A stretch of DNA of 63,660 nt from Paracoccaceae bacterium (GCA_026417295.1 JAOADN010000009.1:1-63660); one strand, 5' to 3'. Positions 26,696-37,509 are shown, numbered from the stretch's first letter. The notes: generated by a model not told the origin, from the sequence alone. Program-made: numbers and translations.

Positions 26696-27649
26696 ATGAA
26701 CGTCGGATTCGTCGGCCTCGGGAATGTCGGTGGCAAGCTGGCCGGGACCCTGCTGCGGAACGGCATCGCGCTGAAGGTCATGGACCTCGATCCCGCGCGC
26801 GTCGCCGAATTCGTCGGGCGCGGTGCCGGAACGGCCGCGACGCCATACGCGCTGGCGGACTGGGCCGATGCCGTCATCACCTGCCTGCCGAGCCCTGCCG
26901 CCTCGGCCGCTGTCGTCGAGGGCCAGGACGGGATCCTCGGCGCGATGGGGCCCGGCAAGTTCTGGCTGGAGATGTCCACGACCGATGCGGACGAGGTGAA
27001 GCGGCTGGGTGCCCGGGTCATGGACAGGGGCGGCAAGGCCGCGGACGTGCCCGTGTCGGGCGGTGTGCACCGCGCCGCGACCGGCAACATCTCGGTCTAT
27101 GCGGGCTGCGACCGCGAGACCTTCGAGGCGATCCTTCCCATCCTGACTGTCGTCGGGCGGCAGGTCCTGCATACCGGCCCGCTCGGGTCGGCGAGCATCC
27201 TGAAGGTGATGACCAACTATCTGGCGACGGCGAACCTCCTGACGCTCTGCGAGGCGCTGGTCACCATGAAGGCCGCCGGCATGGACATGGCCACCACCTA
27301 CGAGGCGATCCGCATCTCGTCGGGCAATTCCTTCGTCCACGAGACCGAAAGCCAGCTGATCCTGTCGGGATCGCGCGACGTGAACTTCACGATGGACCTC
27401 GTGCAGAAGGACATCGGACTGTTCCAGAAGATCGCCGAGGCGCATGGCGTGCCGCTCGAGATCTCGCCCCTGATGATCCGCATCTTCACGGACGCGCAGG
27501 CCCGTTACGGGCAGAAGGCGCAGTCGGACCGCGTGATCGAGCGCCTGGAGGAGGCGACGGGCCTGTCGATCCTTGCACCGGGCTTTCCAACCGAACTGGT
27601 GGACGAGGAACCCGAGGGGCGCGGCCACGAAGTGAGACCGCCGCGCTGA
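26696..27649 (+). CDS. NAD(P)-dependent beta-hydroxyacid dehydrogenase (3-HIBDH family)
   Basis: 317-aa protein of the 3-hydroxyisobutyrate dehydrogenase / tartronate semialdehyde reductase family. N-terminal Rossmann motif VGFVGLGNVGGKLAGTLLRN at residues 3-22, the substrate-loop ADVPVSGGVHRAATGN near residue 117, and the catalytic-lysine helix ASILKVMTNYLATANLLTLC near 165. The exact hydroxyacid is not deducible. ATG 26696 follows CTGGAG. It stands alone, divergent from the lipoprotein/hom genes. Confidence 0.88.
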   Translation: MNVGFVGLGNVGGKLAGTLLRNGIALKVMDLDPARVAEFVGRGAGTAATPYALADWADAVITCLPSPAASAAVVEGQDGILGAMGPGKFWLEMSTTDADEVKRLGARVMDRGGKAADVPVSGGVHRAATGNISVYAGCDRETFEAILPILTVVGRQVLHTGPLGSASILKVMTNYLATANLLTLCEALVTMKAAGMDMATTYEAIRISSGNSFVHETESQLILSGSRDVNFTMDLVQKDIGLFQKIAEAHGVPLEISPLMIRIFTDAQARYGQKAQSDRVIERLEEATGLSILAPGFPTELVDEEPEGRGHEVRPPR

Positions 27650-27686
27650 GGACGCGGCGGTTCGGGCCACCGGGCGGAAGCTTCGA

Positions 27687-28277
27687 TCAGCTGAAGGCGC
27701 AGGCCGGATTGCTGCCGTCCTTCTTGTCCCAGCGGATGCAGGGAACGGCGCGCGGCCGGGTCGCGATGAAGGTGTCGTATATCATCGCCTTGAGCCCGAC
27801 CGAGAAGATCGGTTCGTAGGCCATGTAGGTCTGGACCAGGATCACCGTGTCGCCGGCCGGAAGGACCGGGATCTTGTTCTTCACGGTCTGCAGGGTCGCA
27901 TTGGTATAGGCGACGTTCACGGTGCTGGTCGAATATGACCAGTTGACCTTGTACGAATTCGTCGCCGTGTCGAAGTAGACGCTCGTCACCCTGATCTGCG
28001 TCGGCTTGTTCGAGAAGGTGAGGTAGTCGAATACCTTGTTGAGGCCCTTGATGTAGTTCGCGTCGATCGGATCGACCTCGCGCGAGATCAGGTCGGCGAC
28101 CGTATAGGCGGCCTTGAGGTTGATGTTCTTCTGGCGATAGGCGTCGAAGAACTGGAAGGATGCGATGTACCACCAGACGAGGAAGGCGAATGCCATCACG
28201 CCTTCGGTGGGCATCGATCCCTGCTGGTCGCGGGCGAAGAGCCGGAGCCGGACGCGGAACTTCTGCATCAGCGTCAT
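27687..28277 (-). CDS. Tad-type pilus assembly membrane protein (TadE/TadG-like)
   Basis: 196-aa protein with a short basic N-terminus (MTLMQKFRVRLRLFARDQQG), a pseudopilin-like hydrophobic helix starting GVMAFAFLVWWYIASFQFFD near residue 28, and a polar, Tyr/Asn/Thr-rich exported domain. The layout is that of minor pilins of tight-adherence clusters. It begins 1 nt after the stop of the preceding gene, so the three genes 30521-27687 are one operon. Assigned by architecture and neighbours, not by catalytic motif. Confidence 0.7.
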   Translation of the reverse strand: MTLMQKFRVRLRLFARDQQGSMPTEGVMAFAFLVWWYIASFQFFDAYRQKNINLKAAYTVADLISREVDPIDANYIKGLNKVFDYLTFSNKPTQIRVTSVYFDTATNSYKVNWSYSTSTVNVAYTNATLQTVKNKIPVLPAGDTVILVQTYMAYEPIFSVGLKAMIYDTFIATRPRAVPCIRWDKKDGSNPACAFS

Positions 28278-28278
28278 G

Positions 28279-28833
28279 TCATCCTCCCGGCGTCGGTTCG
28301 TTGACGAAGGCCGTCGCAGCAACCAGGGCATACATGCCGGACGAATCCTTGGGCAGCTGGAAGCCCAGCCCGGTCATCGGCGCCATCGGATAGAATTTCG
28401 CGCAGGCCCTCACGAGCATCATCTCGTCGCCGACGCCCGAGGTGAAGGTCGGGACCGGCTGGATCGGGGCAGCCTTGTCGATGCAGGTCGGCCCCGAGGA
28501 CAGGGGCTGCCACGTGACCTTGCTTACCGGCCGCAGCTCGATCAGAAGCGTGTTCATGCAGTCGGGGATGAGGCCGGCATTGCGGCAGACGGACTGCTTG
28601 AGCTGGAGCGGCGTCGGCGGGTTCCAGAAGCCCAGCCTGAGGCCGCGCACGGACATGTCGAGCGCTCGTTCCAGCATCACATGGCGGACCATGACGATGC
28701 CCATCTCGACCGAAGAGATGACAAGCATCATGAAGAACGGCAGGAAGATGACGAACGGGATCGTCGAGGTGCCGTCCTCGTCTGCGGCGATGCGCCGGGC
28801 GCGAAGGCGGAAGATGTTCATGAGCCTTCCCAT
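28279..28833 (-). CDS. TadE-like pilus assembly protein
   Basis: 184-aa protein with the TadE layout: DEDGTSTIPFVIFLPFFMML near residue 22 (charged stretch, then membrane helix with a Glu, ISSVEMGIVMVRHVMLERAL), followed by a ~130-residue exported region with four cysteines. ATG 28833 overlaps the upstream stop as TGATG, favouring it over ATG 28821. TadE pseudopilins assist assembly or secretion of Flp pili; here it is sandwiched between a VWA TadG-like protein and a third minor pilin. Confidence 0.78.
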   Translation of the reverse strand: MGRLMNIFRLRARRIAADEDGTSTIPFVIFLPFFMMLVISSVEMGIVMVRHVMLERALDMSVRGLRLGFWNPPTPLQLKQSVCRNAGLIPDCMNTLLIELRPVSKVTWQPLSSGPTCIDKAAPIQPVPTFTSGVGDEMMLVRACAKFYPMAPMTGLGFQLPKDSSGMYALVAATAFVNEPTPGG

Positions 28834-30521
28834 CACTGCGTCAGCCTGAGCTTGTTGATGGACGCGGCGATGGCCGAGAAGGCCGTCGTGATTCCGGTGC
28901 CCGTCGCCGACAGCGCATTGCCGGTCGAGGCGCACTGGCTGAGCAGGTTGAGACCCACGGTCGGCGCCTCGAAGCCGATCGTGTAGATCACGACACCCTT
29001 GGCCTTGGCGGCGTTGCAGATGTTGAGTGTGTAGGTGTCCTTGGTCGAGGGGCCGACAGAGTTCACCACCGTGGTGCCCGATGAACGCCACTGGTTGCGC
29101 CTTGTCGTGCCCCATGCGGGCGAGATCACGTTGTCGGCGATCCAGTTGATCGAGGCACGTTCCCAGATCTGCGGCCAGGTCAGCTGCAGCGAGTCGCCCG
29201 TATCACCCGAGAGGTCGCCCCAGGGTTCGGCCCGCCAGCTGTTGGTATTGATGCTGAACCAGTCCGAGTTCGCGGCGCGCGTGCTGTCGTAGACGGAATA
29301 CTGCTTCGCGTTCGTCGCCGTGTAGGAGGTCGACGTGTTGCCGCGGATCACCGTGCTTATGCCCGACCTGTAGCCGGGATTCAGGCGGTATTCGGTCGTG
29401 TTCTCGCCATCGGTCATGATCACGATGACCTTCATCGACTGGTCGTTCGCATTGGTCATCGTCGCCGTCTTGTACGGGTAGGGGCGGTCGCCGAAGGAGG
29501 CGGGCGAGCGACCGAGCGAGATGTAGCTGTCGACGACCGGATGCATCGACGGGTCCAGCAGCGCCGCGCCCCATTTCATGCCGATGTCGATCGACGTGTT
29601 GCCAGATGCCGTCAGGCCGTCGATGAACGCCTTCAGGGCATTCCGGTCGCCGGAATAGGCCATGATCTTGCGCGACGTGTCGGTCAGCAGCGGGCAGCTC
29701 CAGAGCTGCGGGGCGCTGGTATAGAAGGGGTCGAAATGGCCATTGCGCTGATAGGTGCGCGTCCCGGCGAGCGAGATCTTCAGGCTGTTCGGGCTGTTGG
29801 CGAAGTCGGCGGCGTCGAATTCGATGCAGTTCGACTTGTTGTGCTCGTTCGTCAGCGAGAAGTAGGGCCCGAGGTCCGGCCCGATGCTGACCTGGGTCGA
29901 GTAGGTGATGATGCTCATCGACAGCTTGCCGGGCTCGACCTGGTTGAACATCTGGTCGATGAAACTCTTGGCGGCCGGCTTGAGGTTGATCAGGCGGTTG
30001 TTCGAGTTCATCGAGCCCGAGACGTCGAGGACGAGCGACACCTCGACCTGACCGATCCGCTCTTCCGCGGTGCCGATGGCGGGGGTCTTGAGTTCCTTGA
30101 CGCCGACCATGTTCATGAACCAGGTCGGCATCTGCTCGGACACCTTCACGTTGACCGTGCGGTATTCGTTGTAGGTGCCCTGGGTCACCGTGATGTCCGA
30201 GTCCTTGGGCGGGGTCAGGCCCGCCTTGGTGAAGTAGTCCTTCACCACGTCCTTCGGCGCCAGCGTCTGGTTCAGGTCGGCTGCGGCCAGCGACGCGCGG
30301 TCCACCGTGTTCTGCAGGAGCGTCCGGCGCTCCTCGAACCGCATCAGGTCGAGCGCCATGCCGGCGACCAGCATCATGATGATGAAGCAGAACAGGCCGA
30401 AGATCAGCAGCGACCCGCTCTCGTCACGGCGGAACTGCGCCAGCGCGGGGCCGAAGCCTTCGCGCCGAGCGGCCAGTGCCGCGGTCAGGCAGCTTTCAAG
30501 ACGATTCCCGCGACGGCTCAT
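28833..30521 (-). CDS. TadG-like protein with von Willebrand factor A domain
   Basis: 562-aa protein: N-terminal TadG segment FRRDESGSLLIFGLFCFIIM with membrane helix at ~32-52 and LDLMRFEERRTLLQNTVDRA after it, then a VWA domain whose MIDAS motif DVSGSMNSNN is near residue 165 and MTDGENTTEY near 365. The C-terminus IGFEAPTVGLNLLSQCASTG completes the Rossmann-like fold. TadG proteins are pilus- or adhesion-associated. ATG 30521 has GGACGGG upstream; the frame extends 36 codons further without support. Asn/Ser/Thr/Tyr-rich composition lowers local G+C. Confidence 0.85.
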   Translation of the reverse strand: MSRRGNRLESCLTAALAARREGFGPALAQFRRDESGSLLIFGLFCFIIMMLVAGMALDLMRFEERRTLLQNTVDRASLAAADLNQTLAPKDVVKDYFTKAGLTPPKDSDITVTQGTYNEYRTVNVKVSEQMPTWFMNMVGVKELKTPAIGTAEERIGQVEVSLVLDVSGSMNSNNRLINLKPAAKSFIDQMFNQVEPGKLSMSIITYSTQVSIGPDLGPYFSLTNEHNKSNCIEFDAADFANSPNSLKISLAGTRTYQRNGHFDPFYTSAPQLWSCPLLTDTSRKIMAYSGDRNALKAFIDGLTASGNTSIDIGMKWGAALLDPSMHPVVDSYISLGRSPASFGDRPYPYKTATMTNANDQSMKVIVIMTDGENTTEYRLNPGYRSGISTVIRGNTSTSYTATNAKQYSVYDSTRAANSDWFSINTNSWRAEPWGDLSGDTGDSLQLTWPQIWERASINWIADNVISPAWGTTRRNQWRSSGTTVVNSVGPSTKDTYTLNICNAAKAKGVVIYTIGFEAPTVGLNLLSQCASTGNALSATGTGITTAFSAIAASINKLRLTQ

Positions 30522-30888
30522 GACCCGTCCTTTCCCCGCAGATACCGCTGTCCCCCCCAGGACAGGACCACACACGAACACGCAGGTAGATAACCTTCCG
30601 GGTGGGGCGAAATTGTGGCGCCGCATCACCGGATATCGCGCCTTTGGGATGGGTTGCGGCGACGGATCGCGGGTTCCGGGGCGATTGTTCCGCCGATGCG
30701 GAAAATGCAGGCCGGGCCCCGCGAATCTTCCCGCGGCGACGGCGTCGTCAGGGCCCGGCCGGACCGCAGCACGCTGGCCCCGCGAATCGACGTGCGATCT
30801 TAACGTGGCGGCGCTAGGTTTCCGGCGGAGGAGAACCGGCGTGAGGGTGGCCCGCGGCCGAAGCCCCGCCGACTGGAGGGAGTGTCCG
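30522..30888. other. Divergent intergenic region, TadG operon / glutamate dehydrogenase
   Basis: 367 bp separating two divergent start codons. Both promoters must lie here. I see no convincing sigma-70 boxes, no known operator and no hairpin followed by a U-tract; GGGCCCGGCC-type dyads occur around 30715-30760 but are expected by chance at this G+C content. Confidence 0.5.
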
Positions 30889-32319
<1,431 letters not shown>

Positions 32320-32470
32320 TCTGCTGAAGGGCCGGGTATCCCCGGGGGAAACTCAGATTCACCACAGGAAACGACACCGGATGTCGCGGGGCGGCTTGGA
32401 AACCGCCGCGGAACATTGCTAACGTCCTGCGACCCCGGCCGGACCGAGGCCGGGAGCGGAGACGGGGCGC

Positions 32471-33721
32471 ATGCGTTACTCAGGCTGGAAGGTCTTCACC
32501 GAAGGGCTCTTCGGCAACAAGGGCTGGACCCCGGCATGGCGCGACCCGGAGCCCAAGGCCGAATACGACATCGTCATCATCGGCGGCGGCGGGCACGGTC
32601 TGTCGACAGCCTACTACCTGGCGAAGAACCACGGGATCACCAGGGTCGCGGTGCTGGAGAAGGGCTACCTCGGCGGCGGCAATGTCGGGCGGAACACGAC
32701 CATCGTGCGCGCCAACTATTTCCTGCCGGGCAACTCGGAATTCTACTCGCACAGCCTGAAGCTGTGGGAAGGGCTGGAGGCCGAGCTGAACTACAACGTG
32801 ATGCATTCGCAGCGTGGTCTCATCAACCTGTTCCATTCCGACGGCCAGCGCGATGCCTTCGTGCGGCGCGGCAATGCGATGATCAACCAGGGGGACGACG
32901 CCGAACTTCTGGACCGAGAAGGCGTAAGGCGGCACCTGCCCTACCTCGATTTCGAGCAGACGCGCTTCCCGATCTATGGCGGGCTGCTGCACCGGCGCGG
33001 GGGCACCGCGCGCCACGACGCGGTGGCCTGGGGCTATGCGCGCGGCGCGGATGCCCGGGGCGTGGACCTGATCCAGAACTGCGAGGTGACCGGCATCGAC
33101 GTCGCGAATGGCAGGGTTACCGGCGTGCAGACGACGCGAGGGCCGATCCGGGCGAAGAAGGTGGGCATCGTCGTCGCCGGACGGTCCGGGCAGGTCGCCG
33201 CGATGGCCGGGATGCGGCTGCCCATCGAGAGTCACGTCCTTCAGGCCTTCGTGACCGAGGGGCTGAAGCCTGTCATCCACCATGTCGTCTCGTTCGGCAT
33301 GGGGCACTTCTACATCAGCCAGTCCGACAAGGGGGGCCTCGTCTTCGGCGGCGACCTCGACTTCTACGCAAGCTACGCCGCGCGGGGCAACCTGCCGATG
33401 GTCGAGCACGTGATGGAGGCGGGCATGACGCTGATGCCGATGATCGGCAAGGCCAGGGTGCTGCGGTCCTGGGGCGGGATCATGGACATGTCGCCCGACG
33501 GATCGCCCATCATCGACAGGACCCACATCGAGGGGCTCTTCATCGACTGCGGCTGGAACTACGGCGGGTTCAAGGCGGTTCCTGCCAGCGGCTGGTGCAT
33601 GGCCCACCTGATGGCTACCGGCGAGCCGCACCCCGTTGCCCGGCGATACAGGCTGGACCGGTTCCGCACCGGGCACCTGATCGACGAGGAAGGCACAGGA
33701 AGCCAGCACAACCTTCACTAG
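32471..33721 (+). CDS. soxB: Sarcosine oxidase subunit beta
   Basis: 416-aa FAD/FMN-carrying DadA-like subunit of heterotetrameric sarcosine oxidase, which demethylates sarcosine to glycine with 5,10-methylene-THF and H2O2 formation. Dinucleotide-binding VIIGGGGHGLSTAYYLAKNH is at residues ~36-55; GGGNVGRNTTIVRANYFLPG, HSQRGLINLFHS and CGWNYGGFKAVPASG are strongly SoxB. The operon continues with soxD-A-G after an interposed small gene. Confidence 0.97.
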   Translation: MRYSGWKVFTEGLFGNKGWTPAWRDPEPKAEYDIVIIGGGGHGLSTAYYLAKNHGITRVAVLEKGYLGGGNVGRNTTIVRANYFLPGNSEFYSHSLKLWEGLEAELNYNVMHSQRGLINLFHSDGQRDAFVRRGNAMINQGDDAELLDREGVRRHLPYLDFEQTRFPIYGGLLHRRGGTARHDAVAWGYARGADARGVDLIQNCEVTGIDVANGRVTGVQTTRGPIRAKKVGIVVAGRSGQVAAMAGMRLPIESHVLQAFVTEGLKPVIHHVVSFGMGHFYISQSDKGGLVFGGDLDFYASYAARGNLPMVEHVMEAGMTLMPMIGKARVLRSWGGIMDMSPDGSPIIDRTHIEGLFIDCGWNYGGFKAVPASGWCMAHLMATGEPHPVARRYRLDRFRTGHLIDEEGTGSQHNLH

Positions 33722-33731
33722 TCACCCCGTC

Positions 33732-34148
33732 ATGAGATTCCCTCATCCAGCCCTGCCGCCACGGCCCCGCCTGACGCCCCTTGTGCGGTGCGCTGCATTA
33801 TCGGTGCTGGCGGCCATTCACTGCCACCCGGCCAGGGCGGCCGTTGACTGCACGGCGCCGGCCGACCTCTGTGCCATGGTCGAGGCCAGCGCCGGGATCT
33901 TCGCCAGGGCCCTTCCGGCCGAGATCGAGCCGGGCCTGCGCCTCGAGACGGTCCGTCGCGAGGACGTGACGCTGGTCATCGGTCTGAATGCCGCCGCCGA
34001 CCGTGCGGCGCCCGACGCAACCGCCCTGGCGGCCTACGCCTGTGCCGATCCCGGCCTGCGCGCGGTGATCATCGCCGGCGGAGCGGTCGCCTTCAGGACC
34101 GGCGAGCGCGACATCGGGACGATATCCGTCTGCCCGGAGGACTTCTGA
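33732..34148 (+). CDS. Small secreted protein between soxB and soxD
   Basis: 138-aa protein with a predicted signal peptide (basic start, ALSVLAAIH core, cleavage near ARA-AVDC at ~36) and a ~100-residue mature region holding four cysteines (C40, C47, C104, C134), which could form two disulfides. The C-terminal pattern CADPGLRAVIIAGGAVAF to IGTISVC resembles a recurrent periplasmic motif whose function I do not know. Its stop overlaps the soxD start as TGATG, so it is translated as part of the sox operon. No obvious Shine-Dalgarno. Confidence 0.65.
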   Translation: MRFPHPALPPRPRLTPLVRCAALSVLAAIHCHPARAAVDCTAPADLCAMVEASAGIFARALPAEIEPGLRLETVRREDVTLVIGLNAAADRAAPDATALAAYACADPGLRAVIIAGGAVAFRTGERDIGTISVCPEDF

Positions 34149-34579
34149 TGCGCCTGACCTGCCCCCACTGCGGCGAACGCGACCGGCGCGAGTTCTACTA
34201 CTACGGCGCCGAGGATTACCTCCACCGCCCCGGCCCCGGGGCCGACGACGCGGCCTGGGACGCCTACCTGCACCTGCGCGACAACCCCGCGGGCGTCACG
34301 CGCGACCTGTGGTATCACGAGGCGGGCTGCTCGGCCTGGCTTCTCGTCACCCGCAACACGGTGACGCACGAGGTGCTCGACACGGTTCTCGTGGCAGATC
34401 ACCAGCGCCGCAAGGCAATGCCCGCCAACGAGGACGGCGACCAGCGCGAAGCCCCTTCGCCCGCCGCAACGCCGTCCCGCGCCCCGCGCCGCAAGAAGGC
34501 ACCGGCTGGAGAGACCCCCACCGGGACGCCGCCGCGTCGACCACGCGCACCGCGCAAGCCGAGGGAGCCCAGGACATGA
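34148..34579 (+). CDS. soxD: Sarcosine oxidase subunit delta
   Basis: Zinc-binding small subunit. C5, C8 (TCPHCGERDRREFYYYGAED), H57 and C61 (LWYHEAGCSAWLLVTRNT) match the four zinc ligands known in heterotetrameric sarcosine oxidase. Usual length is ~90-100 aa; this one has 143 aa because of a Pro/Arg/Lys-rich tail from ~residue 92 (APRRKKAP, PRRPRAPRKPREPRT). Overlaps: 1 bp with the upstream gene and 4 bp (ATGA) with soxA. Confidence 0.95.
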   Translation: MRLTCPHCGERDRREFYYYGAEDYLHRPGPGADDAAWDAYLHLRDNPAGVTRDLWYHEAGCSAWLLVTRNTVTHEVLDTVLVADHQRRKAMPANEDGDQREAPSPAATPSRAPRRKKAPAGETPTGTPPRRPRAPRKPREPRT

Positions 34580-37509
34580 GGGTCGAAGGCAGGGGCCTTC
34601 TGGACCGCCGCCGCACGGTCGGCTTCCGTTTCGACGGAAGGGAATATGTCGGCTTCGAGGGTGACACGCTTGCCTCGGCCCTTCTGGCCGAGGGCGTGCG
34701 CGTGATGGCGCGCTCGTTCAAGTACCACCGGCCGCGCGGGCCGCTGACGGCCGGCCACGAGGAGCCGTCGGCACTTGTGACGGTCGGCCAGGGGGAAGCG
34801 CAGGTGCCGAACGTTCGGGCGACCGTGCAGGAGATCCACGCCACACTCGACGCGCGCAGCCAGAACCGCTGGCCCTCGGTCAGGTTCGACCTGATGGCGG
34901 TCAACGACCTGCTGTCGCCGTTCTTCAGCGCAGGCTTCTACTACAAGACGTTCATGTGGCCCCGCCGCTTCTGGGAGGGCCTCTACGAGCCGGCGATCCG
35001 CCGTGCGGCCGGGCTTGGGGCGCTTTCGGGCCGGCACAATGCGGACCACTACGAGAAGGCCTTCGCCTATTGCGACGTGCTGGTAATCGGCGCCGGCCCT
35101 GCGGGCCTGATGGCCGCCCTGACGGCAGCCCGGGCGGGGGCGGACGTGATCCTGGCGGACGAGGACATGATGCCGGGCGGGCGCCTGCTGGCGGAGGTCG
35201 AGGAAGTCGCGGGTATGCCCGGGCATCTCTGGGCCGGCGAAACGGTCGCCGCCCTGCGCGCGATGCCGAACGTGCGCGTCATGACCCGCACGACGGTCAC
35301 CGGAGCCTATGACCACGGCACCTATGGCGCGCTGGAGCGCGTGGCCCTGCACCTTCCGGATCCGCCTGCCGAGCTGCCGCGCGAATGCTTCTGGCGCATC
35401 GTCGCCAAGGCTGCCGTCATGGCGACCGGGGCGCATGAGCGGCTGATCGCCTTTCCGTCGAACGACCGGCCGGGCATCATGCAGGCGGGCGCCCTGCGGG
35501 CCTATCTCAACCGCTGGGGCGTGGTGCCGGGGCGCAGCGTCGCGCTGTTCGGCAACAACGATGGCATCCACAGGACCGCACGCGATCTGGTGGCAGCGGG
35601 GATCGCGGTCGTCGCGGTCGTCGACAGCCGGCCGGGGGCCCCGGCGAGCCCGGACTACGAGGTGATCGCGGGCGGAACCGTCACCCGTACCGAGGGGCGA
35701 CTGGGCCTGCGCTCGCTGACGGTGGCGACGCCCTCGGGCGAGCGCAGAATCGAGGCCGATGTCCTTGGCGTCTCGGGCGGATGGAACCCGGCGCTGCACC
35801 TGGCCTGCCACATGAACGGCCGGCCCGACTGGCGCGAGGACATCGCCGCCTTCGTGCCGCGGCCCGGCATGGTGCCGGGGCTCTTCGCCGCAGGTGCCGC
35901 GAATGGCACGTTCTCGACAGCCGGGTCGTTGGCCGACGGGGCAAGGGCGGCCGGCGAAGCGCTGGCGCTGGCAGGCCTCAGATCGGCGAAGCCCGAGATC
36001 CCGAAGGCCGAGGACGGCGGCTACAGCGTCGCGCCGCTCTGGGAGGTGAGGGGCAGGGGGCGCGCCTGGCTCGACCTGTCCAACGACGTCACGACGAAGG
36101 ACGTGCGGCTTGCCGCGCAGGAGAACTATCGCAGCGTCGAGCACATGAAGCGCTACACGACGCAGGGCATGGCGCCCGATCAGGGCAAGACATCGAATGT
36201 CGCAGCCCTTGCCATCCTCGCCGATGCGACCGGACGCACCATCCCCGAGACCGGAACGACGACCTTCCGTCCGCCCTATGCGCCGGTATCCATCGCGGCG
36301 ATGGGGGCCGGCGCGCAGGGCAAGGGCTTCCTGCCGCAGCGCTTCACGACCTCGCACAAGGCTGCGGTCGAGCGCGGCGCGCCGATGATCGAGGCGGGGA
36401 TGTGGTATCGCGCAAGCTACTTCCCGCGCCCCGGCGAGAGGACATGGCGGGAATCCTGCGACCGCGAGGTGCGCGCAGTCCGCACGCGGGTGGGGGTCGC
36501 CGATGTCTCCACCCTTGGCAAGATCGACATCCAGGGCGCGGACGCACCGCGGTTCCTGGATTTCGTCTATACCAATACCTTTTCGACCCTGCCGGTCGGT
36601 CGGGTGCGCTATGGCGTGATGCTGCGCGAGGACGGGATGGTGCTGGATGACGGCACCTCTGCCCGGCTCGGCGAGACGCATTACGTGATGTCGACCACGA
36701 CCGCGGCAGCAGCGCTCGTCATGCGGCATCTGGAATTCGTGAAGCAGGCCCATTGCCCGCACTGGGACGTGCACCTGATCTCTGTCACGGAAAGCTGGGC
36801 GCAGTTCGCCGTCGCGGGACCGCTGTCCCGCAACCTCCTGAACTCGATGCTGGCCAGCCCCGTCGACGATGCGGCGCTGCCCTACATGGGGGTCGCGGAG
36901 GTGACGCTCATGGGCGTCCGGGCGCGGCTGTTCCGCATCTCGTTCTCGGGAGAGCTCGGCTTCGAGGTCGCCGTCCCGTCGCGCTTTGGCGAGGCCCTGT
37001 GGCGCGACCTCGTGGCGCGGGCCGAAGCGCTCGGCGGCGGCGCCTACGGGATGGAGGCGCTGAATGTCCTGCGGATCGAGAAAGGGTTCATCACTCACGC
37101 CGAAATCCATGGGCGGGTCACGGCAGACGATGCCGGCCTCGGCGGCATGATGAGCCGGAAGAAGGATTTCATCGGCCGGGGGGCCGCGCAGCGCGAGGCC
37201 CTGGTCTCGCCCGATCGCGAGCAGCTCGTCGGGCTCCGCCCGGTGCAGCCCGGCCGCGACCTGACCGCCGGCGGGCATCTTTTCGAGAAGGGGGCACAGC
37301 CCGTGCGCGAGAACGACCAGGGCTACGTCACCTCGGTCTGCCATTCGCCGACGCTCGGCTCCTCGCTCGGCCTCGGGTTCCTGAGACGCGGCCGCGCGCG
37401 CAAGGGCGAGATCGTGCGTTTCGTGGATCACCTGCGTCATGCCGACTTCCTTGTCGAGGTGACGGACCCTGTGTTCTTCGATCCCGAGGGAGGACGCGCC
37501 CGTGGTTAG
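34576..37509 (+). CDS. soxA: Sarcosine oxidase subunit alpha
   Basis: 977-aa large subunit binding NAD+ and folate. N-terminal ferredoxin-like region with RTVGFRFDGREYVGFEGDTL and SFKYHRPRGPLTAGHEEPSA; a Rossmann domain beginning CDVLVIGAGPAGLMAALTAA near residue 170; and a C-terminal aminomethyltransferase (GCV_T-like) domain from ~600 with RVGVADVSTLGKIDIQGADA and ISFSGELGFEVAVPS. ATG 34576 overlaps soxD; an upstream-extended frame is a shadow. The stop overlaps soxG by 8 bp. Confidence 0.97.
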   Translation: MRVEGRGLLDRRRTVGFRFDGREYVGFEGDTLASALLAEGVRVMARSFKYHRPRGPLTAGHEEPSALVTVGQGEAQVPNVRATVQEIHATLDARSQNRWPSVRFDLMAVNDLLSPFFSAGFYYKTFMWPRRFWEGLYEPAIRRAAGLGALSGRHNADHYEKAFAYCDVLVIGAGPAGLMAALTAARAGADVILADEDMMPGGRLLAEVEEVAGMPGHLWAGETVAALRAMPNVRVMTRTTVTGAYDHGTYGALERVALHLPDPPAELPRECFWRIVAKAAVMATGAHERLIAFPSNDRPGIMQAGALRAYLNRWGVVPGRSVALFGNNDGIHRTARDLVAAGIAVVAVVDSRPGAPASPDYEVIAGGTVTRTEGRLGLRSLTVATPSGERRIEADVLGVSGGWNPALHLACHMNGRPDWREDIAAFVPRPGMVPGLFAAGAANGTFSTAGSLADGARAAGEALALAGLRSAKPEIPKAEDGGYSVAPLWEVRGRGRAWLDLSNDVTTKDVRLAAQENYRSVEHMKRYTTQGMAPDQGKTSNVAALAILADATGRTIPETGTTTFRPPYAPVSIAAMGAGAQGKGFLPQRFTTSHKAAVERGAPMIEAGMWYRASYFPRPGERTWRESCDREVRAVRTRVGVADVSTLGKIDIQGADAPRFLDFVYTNTFSTLPVGRVRYGVMLREDGMVLDDGTSARLGETHYVMSTTTAAAALVMRHLEFVKQAHCPHWDVHLISVTESWAQFAVAGPLSRNLLNSMLASPVDDAALPYMGVAEVTLMGVRARLFRISFSGELGFEVAVPSRFGEALWRDLVARAEALGGGAYGMEALNVLRIEKGFITHAEIHGRVTADDAGLGGMMSRKKDFIGRGAAQREALVSPDREQLVGLRPVQPGRDLTAGGHLFEKGAQPVRENDQGYVTSVCHSPTLGSSLGLGFLRRGRARKGEIVRFVDHLRHADFLVEVTDPVFFDPEGGRARG

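Noticed and set aside
30307-30888. N-terminal extension of the glutamate dehydrogenase by ~190 codons
   Set aside because: The added frame runs antisense to the TadG gene start and has no motif; the ATG at 30889 has a strong ribosome-binding site and gives the family length.
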